Positions 27,493 to 38,553 of a stretch of DNA of 64,000 nt are shown here, one piece after another. A program made the translations under genes and the position numbers. The notes below the pieces were generated by a model. The model was not told the DNA's origin, made no database searches, and worked only from the letters and a program-made list of their open reading frames with translations. Position 1 is the stretch's first letter; each line of letters begins with the position of its first letter. Origin of the DNA: Ustilago trichophora (Eukaryota; Basidiomycota; Ustilaginomycetes; Ustilaginales; Ustilaginaceae); contig OOIN01000042.1 of assembly GCA_900323505.1 (NCBI GenBank), positions 1 through 64,000 on the forward strand, read 5' to 3'.

Positions 27493-29129
27493 GTTGAGGT
27501 GCGTAGGTGCGTGTCTGCCTCTGAGCCTTGTCTATATGGGTTGTGGTCGGGAAGTTGGTGATGATAGAAGCCTCGACTTATGTAGACAAGTGGGTCGCAA
27601 CTTGGCTCAGTTTTGCTGTCTGGCTGTGTCGCTGTCTGGGCTATGCATTTGGAAACGAGCACCGAAGTCGGCGTTAAGGCAACTCCACACAAATTTCTTC
27701 CTTCTTGCTGGAATAGTTTCGTGAACTTTTTTTTTCTCCTGTCCATGTCCCGAGAAATGGTTTTGGAGAAAGATGTCAGATCGAAGGCTGTCCCCCCTTT
27801 CAAAGAATTGGTCCTGATTGTGGAGGCTTGAGTCGGGAAAAATCTAAAATAAAACAAAATATAATCTAATATAATAAAGTCGACTCAGCCTTGATCCACC
27901 GATTTCAGTGAGGCGCGCGTGCTGTGTGTGTGTGCTGTGCCTGTGTTTGAGCTGTGCGATGCTGTGGCTGCGCTTTTCCCCTGAATCACAAGGTCTCTCC
28001 CTCTCTGTCTCTGGGCTGGTTGGTTGGCTCATGGCCATGCAAGATTAGGTGCTTTCTCGCTTTGGGGCTCTTTTTTGGCTCTGTGTGGCTCGGCTTGTGG
28101 GATTGCATCGCGAGATCAACAGGACCCTGAATCCGTTGACTCTGGTTTTTACGCTGCCCAACTGCATCCGTTGGCATCGCCTGCGTTAAGGCCTCGTCCA
28201 CTGATAAAGACTCTCAGCGGCTGGCGCGCGCGCGTGTGAGCTGCATTCAGCTTAGAGCTGATGTTACAGTACAGTACAGTACTGTACATGCTTGGTTCGG
28301 TCAAGAGAGCGACAGTGAATAGCGGTGAGCAGACAATATGTTACATTGATGGAAAGACTGGGCTGTGACACGGTTCTGCTCGGGAGTCAGCTGTACGACT
28401 GTGCATCTATGCACCAACTTTGATTTGCGAGTAAACTCATGATTCTAGGGGCGGACTGAGCTTTGCATCTGGTCCGTGGAACAATACCGCCATCACCATC
28501 ACCATCATCACCATCACCATCATCGCATCACTCTGATCTCCACATTCCTCAACGGTATCCAGATCTTGCTTCGGCCCACCATCCACCTATTCGCTGCTGC
28601 CATTCCATCTCAGCGATACTGTCGTACTAGTCAAAGGCTCTCTTCATCTCATCCAGTCACCATCAACCCCACATTGCTTCAATTGTTGCCGTCAGTACAA
28701 ATCATCTCGCACCTGGCCGTCGGATCTTACCTCTTGTCCATCCTCTTTCACAAACCGGTGCCTCCACATTGACCCCGCATCGGCCCACTATCGACATCTC
28801 TAGCACGAATCTCACATCCCAGTTGTGCCATCCACTCTGGCAATCCCTCTCGCAACTCCGCCAGTGACTCCAATCGCCCCTTTGATCCCCACCTTTGTCG
28901 CACAGACATTGACATCTGCAGACGTGCTGCACCGACGACGCTTTCTGAGGCGGGCTGCTTCAGTATTGCACTGCCACGAGTACGCTCTCGATTCGCTAGT
29001 TGAAGCCGCGCTTAAGCAAAAGGGGTGTCGATTCTCCGCAGCTTCAGCACGAGCCTGCTCAGCGTCGAGACACCGGCCGCTTGCCTCTTGCTTACACCAC
29101 ATCCATTTCCACCTACCATACCTTTACCC
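27493..29129. other. Divergent promoter region between SQT1 and ATG1
   Basis: No gene is seen. It contains a GTACAGTAC run, a CACCATCAC trinucleotide microsatellite at 28488-28524 (whose translation is a false poly-His frame), and a CT-rich leader before ATG1. Confidence 0.6.
28265..28288. repeat. TACAGTACAGTACAGTACTG palindromic run
   Basis: Tandem ACAGT units switch to ACTGT in the middle, giving a perfect inverted repeat. It is the same dispersed unit as at 13938, 34501 and 56834. Confidence 0.65.
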
Positions 29130-32100
29130 ATGTCCAGGAGCTCAACAGCTCGAGATGAATCACTCATCGGCGACTTTGTTGTCGAGAATGAGATCGGCAA
29201 AGGCTCCTTCGCCGTTGTCCACAAGGGCTACCGTCTCCAGCCCCGCGAGCCCGTCGCCATCAAAATCGTCATTCGTAAGAAGCTCACACCAAAACTTCTC
29301 GACAACCTAGAAGGTGAGATCGCCATCCTCAAGGCCATCCACCATCCCAACATCGTCGAGCTCAAAGAATGCCTCAAGACAGAGCATCAGATCTATCTCG
29401 TCATGGCTTTCTGCGCATCTGGCGACCTCTCGCAATACATCAAGAAACGCTTCGACATTTACGAGCGCGCAGGCATCGCCGAACCAGGCCCCTTGACTCG
29501 CAGCCACAACCCAAAGTATCCACATCCTGTCGACGGAGGTCTCAATGAGACCATCGTCCGCTCCATCTTGACTCAGCTTGCTGCTGCGCTCGAGTTCATG
29601 CGCGGTCGCGACATTGTGCATCGTGATATCAAGCCACAAAACCTCCTCCTCCAGCCTCCAGACGCTGCCTTCCTCGCGCTTGGCAATCCACGCGAGATTC
29701 CGCAAATGAAGGTCGCCGATTTTGGCTTTGCTCGGCACTTGAGCGTCAACACGCTCGCAGAGACTCTCTGTGGCTCTCCACTCTACATGGCGCCCGAGAT
29801 CCTTCGTTTCGAAAAGTACGATGCCAAGGCCGACCTGTGGTCGGTCGGTGCCGTGCTCTTTGAGATGACTGTTGGCAAACCGCCATTCAAGGCTGCTAAT
29901 CACGTCGAGCTGCTCAAACGCATCGAGCGTGGAGAAGACAAGATCAAGTTCCCGGATGAAAGGTCGGCAGGCTCTCTCGCCAGAGAAGCGGCACGTCGAC
30001 AAGAGCTTGGCGAGGCGCCGCTACCACCCCCGCATCCGGTCTCAGAAGACGTCAAGACGCTCATCCGCCAGCTGCTTCGTCAGCGCCCTGTCAGTCGTAT
30101 GAGCTTTGACGATTTTTTCGCCAGCCCCGTCATTAGCGACTTCAAAGCCTTCATCCGTCCACATGCACAGCCAGAGGCGGTCGAGAAGTACGAGGATCTA
30201 CAACGCAGCGAACGGAGCATGATCCTGCCGTCATCGGGCTTCAAGGATGCATCTGTCACCTCGATCGAGGCACCAGCTAAGGAGGCGATGCCCTCAACTG
30301 CAACCGGCGCCGCAACAACAACCCAACAGCCCAAGCGCGTCTCACACGATGACCGTTCTCACAGTAAATCAACGGAAAGCCCTAAAGCGCCTGCGAAGGA
30401 GGCTATTGATCCCAGCAAGGGGTCGCAGAATCCGGTCAAGCCCACGAAAACGATACCGCGTACCTTCTCTGCAAAGTATGTCACCGGCGAGCCACCTCGC
30501 CAGGAGGAGCCGGGAAAGCGCACACCGCCTGCTATGGCTCGAGTACCAAGCTCGCCAGGCTTACCAGACAGATCCCTGCTGTCAAATGATAGAGAAGAAG
30601 AAAACCCATCAGCCACGGGCGGCAACAACCCTGCGGCTTCAAGGGAAGGGGAAGACAGCTTCTTAGGGAAAGAATACGTCATGATTGAGAAACGCAATGT
30701 CGAGGTGAACGCGCTAGCGGATGAGCTGGCTGCATCACCTCAGAGCAGGATGTCGCTTGCTTCTCGAAGGCCTTCGCGGCTGTCGCGTCTTAGCTCCGGA
30801 GCCGTTCCGAGCTCGCCCGGTGCATCGCCACCAACAGCAGCATCAGCAGTACCGAGCTCCAAGCCTATCCGCATCGCCAGCAATGTTGACATAGCGTCGT
30901 CAGCAGGTGCATTTGCCCTCCCACCAGGCGCAAGACCCTCTTCAGTTCCTCGTCGCAGCAGCCTATCATCTTCCGGCTCGCCTTCGTCGCGCCAGAGCGG
31001 TCAAGTCATTACGGCAGGCGACGCCGCCGCCAGCACGCAGTCCTCCCGCAGAGACGGAACGGCATCGTCAGCCCCAAAGGAGGACGTGAGTGTGCTCGGA
31101 CAGAAGCTGGCGGGCTTTGGTCTGTCCGGCAACGGTGCAGGTGGTCCATCGAGTGCTCTCGCCAAAGCCATCAGCATGGCTTCGCTGCGCCTCTTTGGCG
31201 TTCCGTCAGGGGTATCACTACGAGACGCCGCAGCGCTTGTCAGGACAAGGGCACAGAGGCGTGGCTTTTTGCGAACCACGGACACGTACGATGAAGTCGA
31301 GATGAGTCTGCTCAACACACTCGAGGATTTGGGACAGAAAGCCTTTGTTCTTTCTGAGTTTGCTGACTCGAAGCTTGCGCACTTTTTCCCAGATGGTCCG
31401 CATCAGTTTTCGCAGGATCTTGACGCATCGACAGCGACAACCGGCATCTCACCAGGACGAACGAGCGTCCAGGGATCAGCACGACGCGTAGGCTCGATTT
31501 CATCCTCATCCTCGTCCGCGCTGGATCCTGTGGCTGCCGAGGCAGCGGCGGCAGAAGCGCTGATGCTGTATGTCCGCAGTCTGGCGTTCCTGCAACGAGC
31601 GATTGGACTGACCAAAAAGCACGTCGAGTCACGGTCTCGGCCGGGTGTGCCTGCTGTAACGAGCCCTGAACTGAACGAGGTGGTGCAATGGCTGCGAGCA
31701 CGGTTCAACGAGGTGTATGACAAGGCTGATTTTGCTCGTTTGCGTTGCAACGAGCTCCCCGAATCTGCACAGCAGGTGGACAAGCTTATCTTTGACAAAG
31801 CAGTCGAAGTGGCCAGGGCTGCTGCGACGGATGAGCTAGAGAACAACCGCGATGGAAGTGGATGGGATCCGTCGCACTGCTTGCTGGCGTACGAGACGGC
31901 AAGCTCGATGTTGTCATCGCTGCTGGATCCGGGCGAAGACGCTCTGAGTCTTAGTGAAGGCAGCATTCTGATGATTGACAAGTACGTCAAGAGCATCAAC
32001 AAGCGGCTGTCTACGCTGCAGGAACAATTCAGTGGAGGAGCTGCTAGCAGCGTGCCAGGCGGTATCAGCCCCGGTGGCGTTGACGTCGAAGGACGAGCGG

Positions 32101-32168
32101 GTGCGAGTCGGAGCAGAAACGACTCGCCTCTATCGAATCCTTCGCCTGCAGCAACGCCGTCTCGTTGA
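29130..32168 (+). CDS. ATG1: ATG1/ULK autophagy-initiating kinase
   Basis: The ATG at 29130 (MSRSSTARDES) gives 1012 residues; the frame also extends upstream without family-like sequence. The N-terminal kinase domain (about 12-340) has GKGSFAVVHKG (glycine loop), VAIKIVI (Lys), IVHRDIKPQNLLL (catalytic loop), VADFGFARHL (DFG) and LYMAPEIL (activation segment end). The domain carries the ATG1-type insert after QYIKKRF. A Ser/Pro-rich disordered middle follows, then a helical C-terminal region (VRSLAFLQRAIGLTKKHVES onwards) matching the tandem MIT-like domain that binds Atg13. The gene has no intron. It acts at the phagophore assembly site to start autophagosome formation. Confidence 0.95.
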   Translation: MSRSSTARDESLIGDFVVENEIGKGSFAVVHKGYRLQPREPVAIKIVIRKKLTPKLLDNLEGEIAILKAIHHPNIVELKECLKTEHQIYLVMAFCASGDLSQYIKKRFDIYERAGIAEPGPLTRSHNPKYPHPVDGGLNETIVRSILTQLAAALEFMRGRDIVHRDIKPQNLLLQPPDAAFLALGNPREIPQMKVADFGFARHLSVNTLAETLCGSPLYMAPEILRFEKYDAKADLWSVGAVLFEMTVGKPPFKAANHVELLKRIERGEDKIKFPDERSAGSLAREAARRQELGEAPLPPPHPVSEDVKTLIRQLLRQRPVSRMSFDDFFASPVISDFKAFIRPHAQPEAVEKYEDLQRSERSMILPSSGFKDASVTSIEAPAKEAMPSTATGAATTTQQPKRVSHDDRSHSKSTESPKAPAKEAIDPSKGSQNPVKPTKTIPRTFSAKYVTGEPPRQEEPGKRTPPAMARVPSSPGLPDRSLLSNDREEENPSATGGNNPAASREGEDSFLGKEYVMIEKRNVEVNALADELAASPQSRMSLASRRPSRLSRLSSGAVPSSPGASPPTAASAVPSSKPIRIASNVDIASSAGAFALPPGARPSSVPRRSSLSSSGSPSSRQSGQVITAGDAAASTQSSRRDGTASSAPKEDVSVLGQKLAGFGLSGNGAGGPSSALAKAISMASLRLFGVPSGVSLRDAAALVRTRAQRRGFLRTTDTYDEVEMSLLNTLEDLGQKAFVLSEFADSKLAHFFPDGPHQFSQDLDASTATTGISPGRTSVQGSARRVGSISSSSSSALDPVAAEAAAAEALMLYVRSLAFLQRAIGLTKKHVESRSRPGVPAVTSPELNEVVQWLRARFNEVYDKADFARLRCNELPESAQQVDKLIFDKAVEVARAAATDELENNRDGSGWDPSHCLLAYETASSMLSSLLDPGEDALSLSEGSILMIDKYVKSINKRLSTLQEQFSGGAASSVPGGISPGGVDVEGRAGASRSRNDSPLSNPSPAATPSR

Positions 32169-32249
32169 TTGCGCTCAGAAGGTGCAGCAGAAAGATTTTA
32201 TCGCACAATGCTATTTTTTTTAGTTTCTTTACTCGTGTATTCATTCTTT

Positions 32250-32281
32250 CGCATTCGCATTCGCATTCGCATTCACATTCA
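32250..32281. repeat. (GCATTC)n hexamer tract after ATG1
   Basis: About five tandem GCATTC/ACATTC units lie in the short gap between the convergent ATG1 and thioesterase genes. Confidence 0.7.
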
Positions 32282-32362
32282 CATCGCACAATCGTCTTGA
32301 AAGAAGGCAAGCGTGAATGCCACATTGTGCACTGAGCACGGGCGAAGGGGAAAGTGCTACAA

Positions 32363-34121
32363 TCATGCTGAAAGATGGGGCGTCTCATCAGGCTCGCCCT
32401 GGTAGAGACGACGCATCTCGGCGCCGATCTCGACTCGTCGTTTGCCTTCGATGAATTCCATGGCTTCCTTGTATGTTTGGGGTAGAACCTGACGGTCAGT
32501 CTCGCCGAGGTCAAAGCTGAAGTGGAACTGTTTTGACGTTGCATACAAAGGTAGGTCAAGAATGTGGTTGAGTAAGTATGATGAGCGTTTTTGGAATCGA
32601 AACACGAGCTGGTGAGGCGGGAGTCTACTTACCGTGTTGCTCTTCTTGCGTTCACCCGTTTCGAGGTCTACGACCTCTGCGAGGACCGTGACTCCAGCGA
32701 TGGTGTGGCCCTGTGGATGCTGGTCGGGTTCCGAGGTATAGGCGATCTGGGAAGAGAGTTGGAGCATTGCACCAATAGGTACGGGAGCGTGGAAGGAGAG
32801 CGCATCGAGGGACAGGAATTGGACGTGACGGTTGACCAGCGATGCTGCGATGGATGTAAACAAGGACGAAAGACATGTTAGCAAGATGTGAGATTTCGAA
32901 CAAGTGTTGGGAGCCGTGGATGAGATCGACTTACCAGAGGCCATCCAGGCGAGCTCATAGGCAGAGCGCATGAGAAAACCACCAAAGATCTTCTGATGGA
33001 CGTTGCGCTGTTGAGGGTGCATGTGCATTGTGGTGCTCAGACTTGTCTTGCGAACGGGTACAAGCGTGGGACCGTTTGGATGGTTGACAGTTTCAAGCTT
33101 GATAGCAGGTCCATGGAGCTCGTCTGTGGCAAACATGCCAGCGTGAAGACCGCGCAAATATTGACTGTGAAGCAAGAAGGCTTCCTCTTTGCTTGGTGGT
33201 ACCTTTTCGAGCGAGGAAGCGGCTTCTGTGCGTTTGCGATTCTTGTGACTTTGACCCATGGCAAAGAGTGCTTTCTCTGCATCAGTCTCGAGGATGAGTG
33301 GGGCGATGCGTTGGCTGCTGAGGGTGTGTGCGTTTCGGGCGGCCATGGTGAATCGACCAGTGAGGCAGATCTTGTTGGGGCTCATGGGCTCGGTGAGCTG
33401 TTCGATGCTGACAAACACCTCCATGCTGCTGGAGCCTACATAGATGACGTGGCCGCTGAGACGATAATTTGCATCTGCGGTGAGGGGTGCGAGCAGATCG
33501 AGACGATCAACGGAGGCGGTGACAATGTAGATGGGGGCCGATACTTCTCCTGGGCGACCACCAAGAGCGTGCTGGTAGGAAATGCCTCCTGCAAGACTGT
33601 CGAGGTCTTCGAGTACTTTTCCGAGTCGGATGAGACCCGAAGTAGCAATGTACTTTTCGAGAAGCTCGGCGTCTTCGGTAAAGGGGAGGTAGAGCTCGAC
33701 GTAGCTATCCTGCATGCGTTTTGGTTTGAGCATCGCCTCGGGAAGCTCGGATGAGGATGGAGTTGGCGAGTCGGCGTGATTTTGGGCTTGTGACTGCATC
33801 TCTTTCATCCAGCTACGGCGTGGCGCAAGTCGGGCTATCGGATTGGAATACTTGAAAACGTGTTCAGACATGAAATTTCCACTGCAAAGGCTAGCAAAAG
33901 AATCGATACTCACTTGGCATGCTGAGCTTGAGCTTCTGAGGATGTGCACCTCTCACCTCGGCCATGAGCTTGTGGATCTCGCGAACGGCGTTGGTCTCTT
34001 GCAACGGAGAAGCTTGTTGTGTGAGGGATCGTTGAGCTTGTCGATACCGTGCAAGCGTAGAGCCTGGCTTGGATCCGCTGCGCAGAAGCACGCGAGCCAG
34101 CGATGAAGATGTGGATGCCAT
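32363..34121 (-). CDS. Mitochondrial-type double-hotdog acyl-CoA thioesterase (ACOT9-like)
   Basis: There are four exons: 34121-33910, 33881-32935, 32844-32633 and 32527-32363, all joined in frame. The first junction uses donor GTATCG and gives KLSMPSDGNFMSEHVFKYSN. The protein has 511 residues. The N-terminus (MASTSSSLARVLLRSGSKPG) is a mitochondrial presequence. Two hotdog folds follow. The first covers DSYVELYLPFTED to EPMSPNKICLTGRFTMAARN. The second contains NVHQKIFGGFLMRSAYELAW, a typical hotdog active-site helix, then VQFLSLDALSFHAPVPIG. ACOT9-type enzymes hydrolyse acyl-CoA to free fatty acid and CoA. The three introns are short, and two of them keep the frame open when read through. 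Confidence 0.85.
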
Positions 34122-34500
34122 GTCGTGTCGGGTTGTACTAGATCGGAAGGGTGACGTGTAAGGATACCGCGTCAAGATTCTGTTACTATATATGGTTTTG
34201 CGTGCTTTTCGGCGGTGTTCAAGTCGAGTCAGTGAGGTGTTGAGCGGATACAAAGAGGTGGGTGGACTCGGGATAGCCAAAAAGGACGTTCTCGGGACAG
34301 CCGAACACGAGGAGGAGATGGGATTCAGGGTCTCTCGACCTAGTGCTCTCCAGGTTAAAGCCGACCGCGGACCTTTCCGAGATACTGAGAGTTATTAATA
34401 AATCACTGGTGTGAGATTGCCCGTGTATACATTGCTTAAAAAAGAAATGCAGCAGTTGACTCAGCCGATTTCTTTCAAGGCTCCTGCTCGACTACCTCTT

Positions 34501-34523
34501 GTACAGTACAGTACAGTACTGTA
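34501..34523. repeat. GTACAGTACAGTACAGTACT palindromic run
   Basis: This is almost identical to the run at 28265, again switching from ACAGT to ACTGT units. Confidence 0.65.
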
Positions 34524-35035
34524 TCGTAGTCTATTCAATTTGAACGATAATTCGGGGACCTGTTTGAGCTAGGCGAGCCATTCTATGCAGCAGATAGCCA
34601 AGCCAAGCCAAGGCCTGGCAAAGTGGGCAGACACTCGCAAAACGGCTCCAAACGGCCTACAGCCGAGCAGAGCAGCGTGGGGTTGGCTGTGCAGCTGGTG
34701 GCTAAGCAAAGTGTGCGTAGTTACTGGAGCCGTCCGACACCACAGTGAATTCATGGTTGGCCTTATCGTCGTTCATCTTGATCAATCACTACTCTGACGT
34801 CTTCCATTCGTTTGCATCCGCTACAATCCCATATACTCAGCACTGCTGCTTGCAACTCACATCAAACAGCTTTCGGCCACTTCAGCATCCCATCTCTAAC
34901 ATCTCCGCTTCCACTTTTACGACAGGCTCATCCAACTCTCCTCCTACCCGCCTCGATGCCGCACATGCGCAACTAAAGCTTTTCGGGCCCTTGCCCCGCC
35001 ATCGTTTGCCGCAGCCCTCTTGTGCACTAGTTTTC

Positions 35036-35048
35036 GTACAGTACTGTG
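35036..35048. repeat. CGTACAGTACTGT palindrome near a start codon
   Basis: A single ACAGTACTGT palindrome lies 24 bp upstream of the GILT ATG, so it falls in the leader or core promoter. Confidence 0.45.
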
Positions 35049-35071
35049 GTTTCTCCTCTTTATTTACTACA

Positions 35072-36028
35072 ATGCCGGCATCCATGTCTAGGCTCCGATG
35101 GCGCCCATCGGCGTCATCTCTCATGCTTCTCAGCCTCATCAGCTTGCTCGCGTGGTTTTCATCAACTGCCTCAGCCAGCCCAACTGCACCTACCCTCAAA
35201 TCACGTTCGCAAACCCCTTTTCTCTCCCAAGCATCTCCAGAGTCGTACGATGCCTTTGCAGCACAGCGAGTCAATGTCACCTTGGCGGTCATGTCAAGAT
35301 GTCCCGACGCACTTGCATGCGAAGCTGCTTTCGACAAGGTCCTTGATCGCGTCAAAGCAAAGACGCGTCTTACCATGAGCTACATTGGCTCTCTCGACCA
35401 CGACAAGCACTCCAAGTATGGCGCTTCTTGCATGCACGGTGACCAGGAATGTGCCGGCAACGTCCAGCAGCTCTGCGTCCAGGACGCTCTCAATCCCGTC
35501 CGCGCAGGTCAAGATTTCGATCTCAGTCCAAGTGCTGCACAAAAAATGTGGTGGAACTTCTTGCAGTGCCAAAACTTTGCAGGGATTTCCAAGATCGGCC
35601 AAGAGGACCTTGCACAGAGGTGCTTGCGTGTCGTCGACGGTCCCTCTTGGGACAAGGACGGCATCGCAAAGTGCGTTCATGGCAATCAAGGTCGCCATCT
35701 GCTCCGACACAGCATCAAGGCCTCCAAACAACGCGATCTCGTCACCTCTTGCACCATCGTATTCGAGAACGGCAAAAAGTGCATTCGCGATGGAGGCGCC
35801 TGGAAGAACTGCGACCTCGGGCACGAGCCCGCCGATTTTATCGCCGAGATCGAACGTATCTGGTCCAAAAAGAATGCTGGTCTCAAGACAACCCTCGATT
35901 CGAGCTCCACAAAAACATTGCCACAGGCGGCCACCAGACTCGTCAAACGACAGTCGTCTCCATCATCCACCGACAATAGCGGTTTCAACAATCCCTTTGC
36001 CGGCTCGAGCACTCCACCCAGCGTTTTC
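35072..36028 (+). CDS. GILT-family thiol reductase-like protein, altered CxxC
   Basis: The ATG at 35072 opens a signal peptide (PSASSLMLLSLISLLAWFSS, cleavage near ASA). The GILT signature CMHGDQECAGNVQQLC is present, along with the family spacing and later cysteines (FLQCQNF, AQRCL, IAKCVHG, TSCTIVF, KKCIRDGG). GILT enzymes reduce disulfides in the vacuole/lysosome through a CxxC near the N-terminus. Here that site reads SRCPDALAC, with five residues between the cysteines, so classical activity is doubtful. The segment ends at a GTAAGT donor after PPSVF (phase 0). The 3' end is ambiguous. A 13-nt exon at 36323-36335 followed by 36385 gives a short tail TLIIASPSTPKILS and a stop. Direct splicing to 36385 would instead fuse it in frame to the next membrane protein. 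Confidence 0.75.
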
Positions 36029-36384
36029 GTAAGTATCAACGGTTTTTCTCTTCGTCTCCCCCCTCCTTAAGTTGTCTACCAACATGCTTCATCTCCCTCA
36101 ACATCTTCCTGGGGTCCGATCGCATGTCGTGCTCGGCGCTCGATCGTCACAGGCCCTTGGCTATTTGTAACGCAATTGGTATGGTCATTGTGCAGCAGCT
36201 CAACCCTTTGTCTTACCCTATCTCTTGTCTCCCTTCCTATTCCATCTCCCGTTTCGCTCTATCGCCCCCTCTCTGGCACGCGGCTCTTCTCTTCGTTCGC
36301 TTTTCTGCTATCGCTGTTGCAGACACTGATCATTGGTTAGTACACTCTTTTTCCACTTCTTTTCCTCCCTTCCCGCTTCATCAG

Positions 36385-38097
36385 CGTCGCCTTCAACTCC
36401 AAAGATTCTTTCGTGACATTCCTCGTCTCGCCAAGAGGCAGAGCACAGGTGGCTTCCAGTTTCAAGGTCCTAACCTCCCCATCCCCTTCCTCGCCTTTGC
36501 CATCACAGCTATCGCACTCTTCGTCATTGTCGTCTGCTTCGTCCTCCTGAGGATCATCATGCGCAACCGACGCCTCCGCCGCCTTGGATTGCTTCCCGAA
36601 GGTCCTTTCGATCGTCTGCTTGGCCCGACCAGGGAGATCGAAGACACCCTTCCGCCACCCAAACTCCTCGAGGCTCGCATTGCCCACGACTTCCGACCTG
36701 CCGCGTACGATGCTGAAGTCAAAGCCAAGGGCTGGGATGCCGTCATGCCCATCTCGGCAGCCGTGCCTCCCGTGCTCTACTCGGATCTCTTTCCAAAGGG
36801 CAAAGGACAGGACAACAGCGCCTCAAATGGCGTAACCGATGGCGAAAACGCAGACGCCACCACTCAGAACGGTTTCTCCTATCCCCCGACCTCTGGATCC
36901 ACTAGTGGCTTGACCCGTCGATTGCACGTCCCAGCCTTCCTGCGTCGACAAGGAGACGGTAGCCACCACGACGATGCTGCAGCCAACACCCACAACGGAA
37001 TTGGCAGTGAAACGGGAGATAAGGCGACCAATGGAGAATCGAAAGGCATCAAGGCGGATACCAGCACGCCAGCTTCCGTCAATGTGACGGTTTTGATTGC
37101 GATGCCATCGCAGCGAACCGTCTTTCCTACGACAGGCACCCTCAAGTCGCAGCGCTCGCTTAACATGGACGGACTCACCACGTTCAAAATCGATGAGGCG
37201 GAAGAGAGCGCCGACGGATCTCGCAGTCTCAGGCGAACAGCCAGTATCAAGAGTTTCCGCACCGCAGCTTCGTCCAAGAGCATCGGTGACGCTCGCAGGG
37301 AGGCCTTCTTCAACAAGATGAACGATGAGGAAGGAAACACGGCAGCCAACGATATTCACACTACCCATATCGATGATGAAGATGAGGAAGAGTTGCCAGA
37401 GCTCGTGTTTGGAACAGCCAGTGTACCCATCTTCACTCGCATCACTGGCCCTGACGCAGCAGGAAGGGACCCCTTTGCCGGCACCATCGAGGCATACCAG
37501 CCACTTCGATCCGAGCTCATCCGCCTCGTGACGACTGCTCACGAAGCACGCGAGCGCAAGGCCGCTATGGAAGCCGCAGCCAAGCAGGCGGAGAAGGACG
37601 CTGCCAATGCCGACGACGGTCAGACGACTATTGACGAGAGATCCACCAACCAAGGACAAACAGCTACCAATGCCAACAATGGCGGTACTGCAGCCGACGA
37701 TCGTCGTGTCAGTGCTAGCGAGACCATCGACAGCGAGACGGCAGCCATCATCGGCTCGGTAGGTGTCTCCACTGTTCCCGTATCGCACCAGGAGGGGCTT
37801 GGCAACGTCGTCAGTCGCATGATGATGCCAGAACCTACTCAGCACGGCACCTCCACATCTTCGCCCGTGCCAGCAACTGCCATCGGCGTGCACCGCTTTT
37901 CAGAAGACCCGCGACCCAGCATCGGCGTCAACTCGAACCTGTCCCGCGATGACACCTCTACACCCGTGCCCGGCGACGCACATGCAGCGCCGTACAACAC
38001 CTCGACGCTGACTTTGGACCCCTTACTTGGTGATAGCGCTGGCTCTTACACCGGCTCGAATCTCCGCAACACAAGCGTTCCCGAGAGAAGCGCCTGA
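36385..38097 (+). CDS. Single-pass membrane protein with long cytosolic tail, start uncertain
   Basis: The frame is open from 36124, but the coding look begins after an acceptor (TTCATCAG) at 36384. The protein reads RRLQLQRFFRDIPRLAKRQS, then one membrane helix (IPFLAFAITAIALFVIVVCF) followed by a basic stop-transfer (RIIMRNRRLRRLG). A conserved-looking juxtamembrane block comes next (EGPFDRLLGPTREIEDTLPP, then AHDFRPAAYDAEVKAKGWDA), and after it about 450 residues of Ser/Thr/Ala-rich disordered sequence. No ATG in good context lies between this acceptor and the GILT exon in a phase that fits. It may therefore be the 3' part of the GILT gene. I do not recognise a named family. Confidence 0.6.
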   Translation, partial: RRLQLQRFFRDIPRLAKRQSTGGFQFQGPNLPIPFLAFAITAIALFVIVVCFVLLRIIMRNRRLRRLGLLPEGPFDRLLGPTREIEDTLPPPKLLEARIAHDFRPAAYDAEVKAKGWDAVMPISAAVPPVLYSDLFPKGKGQDNSASNGVTDGENADATTQNGFSYPPTSGSTSGLTRRLHVPAFLRRQGDGSHHDDAAANTHNGIGSETGDKATNGESKGIKADTSTPASVNVTVLIAMPSQRTVFPTTGTLKSQRSLNMDGLTTFKIDEAEESADGSRSLRRTASIKSFRTAASSKSIGDARREAFFNKMNDEEGNTAANDIHTTHIDDEDEEELPELVFGTASVPIFTRITGPDAAGRDPFAGTIEAYQPLRSELIRLVTTAHEARERKAAMEAAAKQAEKDAANADDGQTTIDERSTNQGQTATNANNGGTAADDRRVSASETIDSETAAIIGSVGVSTVPVSHQEGLGNVVSRMMMPEPTQHGTSTSSPVPATAIGVHRFSEDPRPSIGVNSNLSRDDTSTPVPGDAHAAPYNTSTLTLDPLLGDSAGSYTGSNLRNTSVPERSA

Positions 38098-38553
38098 GGT
38101 AGCCAAACAGTCAAATCTCCGTCCCGTTCTTGTACCTTTTCCGTTGCATTCCGGATCTGCACGTTGTTAATGATACCATGTTTTTTTCCGTTCATGAGTC
38201 ACACTTTGTTCCTGCGAGTCTGCAGCTCTTCAATTCAAATGCTAATGATATATGTTTTTTTTTTTCTTATTCTTGCTTAACATCTCGAACGAGCCACTTG
38301 GTTTTAGAAGAGCGTACATCGGCTTTGTTTTTTTCTTGTCAATCGGAACTGGCACGCGCTGAAAATTGCGAATGAGACTGGCTAGAATACAAGTGCCAGA
38401 GGCAAGGTGGCAAAGATGTTGAACAAGATGCCATGATGGATTTAGGGAGGTATGGTGAATTCAAGAAGCAGATGGTCTTGAAGGGGTATCGTGACGTTGA
38501 CAAGGCGTCGAGCGCACCGATCCGTAACACGGAAGTCTGCGTTGATTGGTCAT
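38098..38553. other. Short convergent 3' region
   Basis: The 3' ends of two convergent genes meet here. T-runs such as that at about 38256-38265 are probably part of 3' UTRs. Confidence 0.5.

Larger units (their letters stand above)
34122..35071. other. Divergent promoter region between thioesterase and GILT genes
   Basis: No gene is seen. Two GTACAGTAC palindromic runs lie at 34501-34523 and 35036-35048, the second only 24 bp before the GILT start codon. Confidence 0.55.

Noticed and set aside
28476..28772. 98-aa frame with a poly-His stretch
   Set aside because: The His run is the translation of a CACCAT microsatellite in a promoter region; no other gene-like feature.
36823..37893. 356-aa minus-strand frame
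   Set aside because: It mirrors a long Ser/Ala-rich coding region; such antisense frames are common in GC-rich codon-biased genes.
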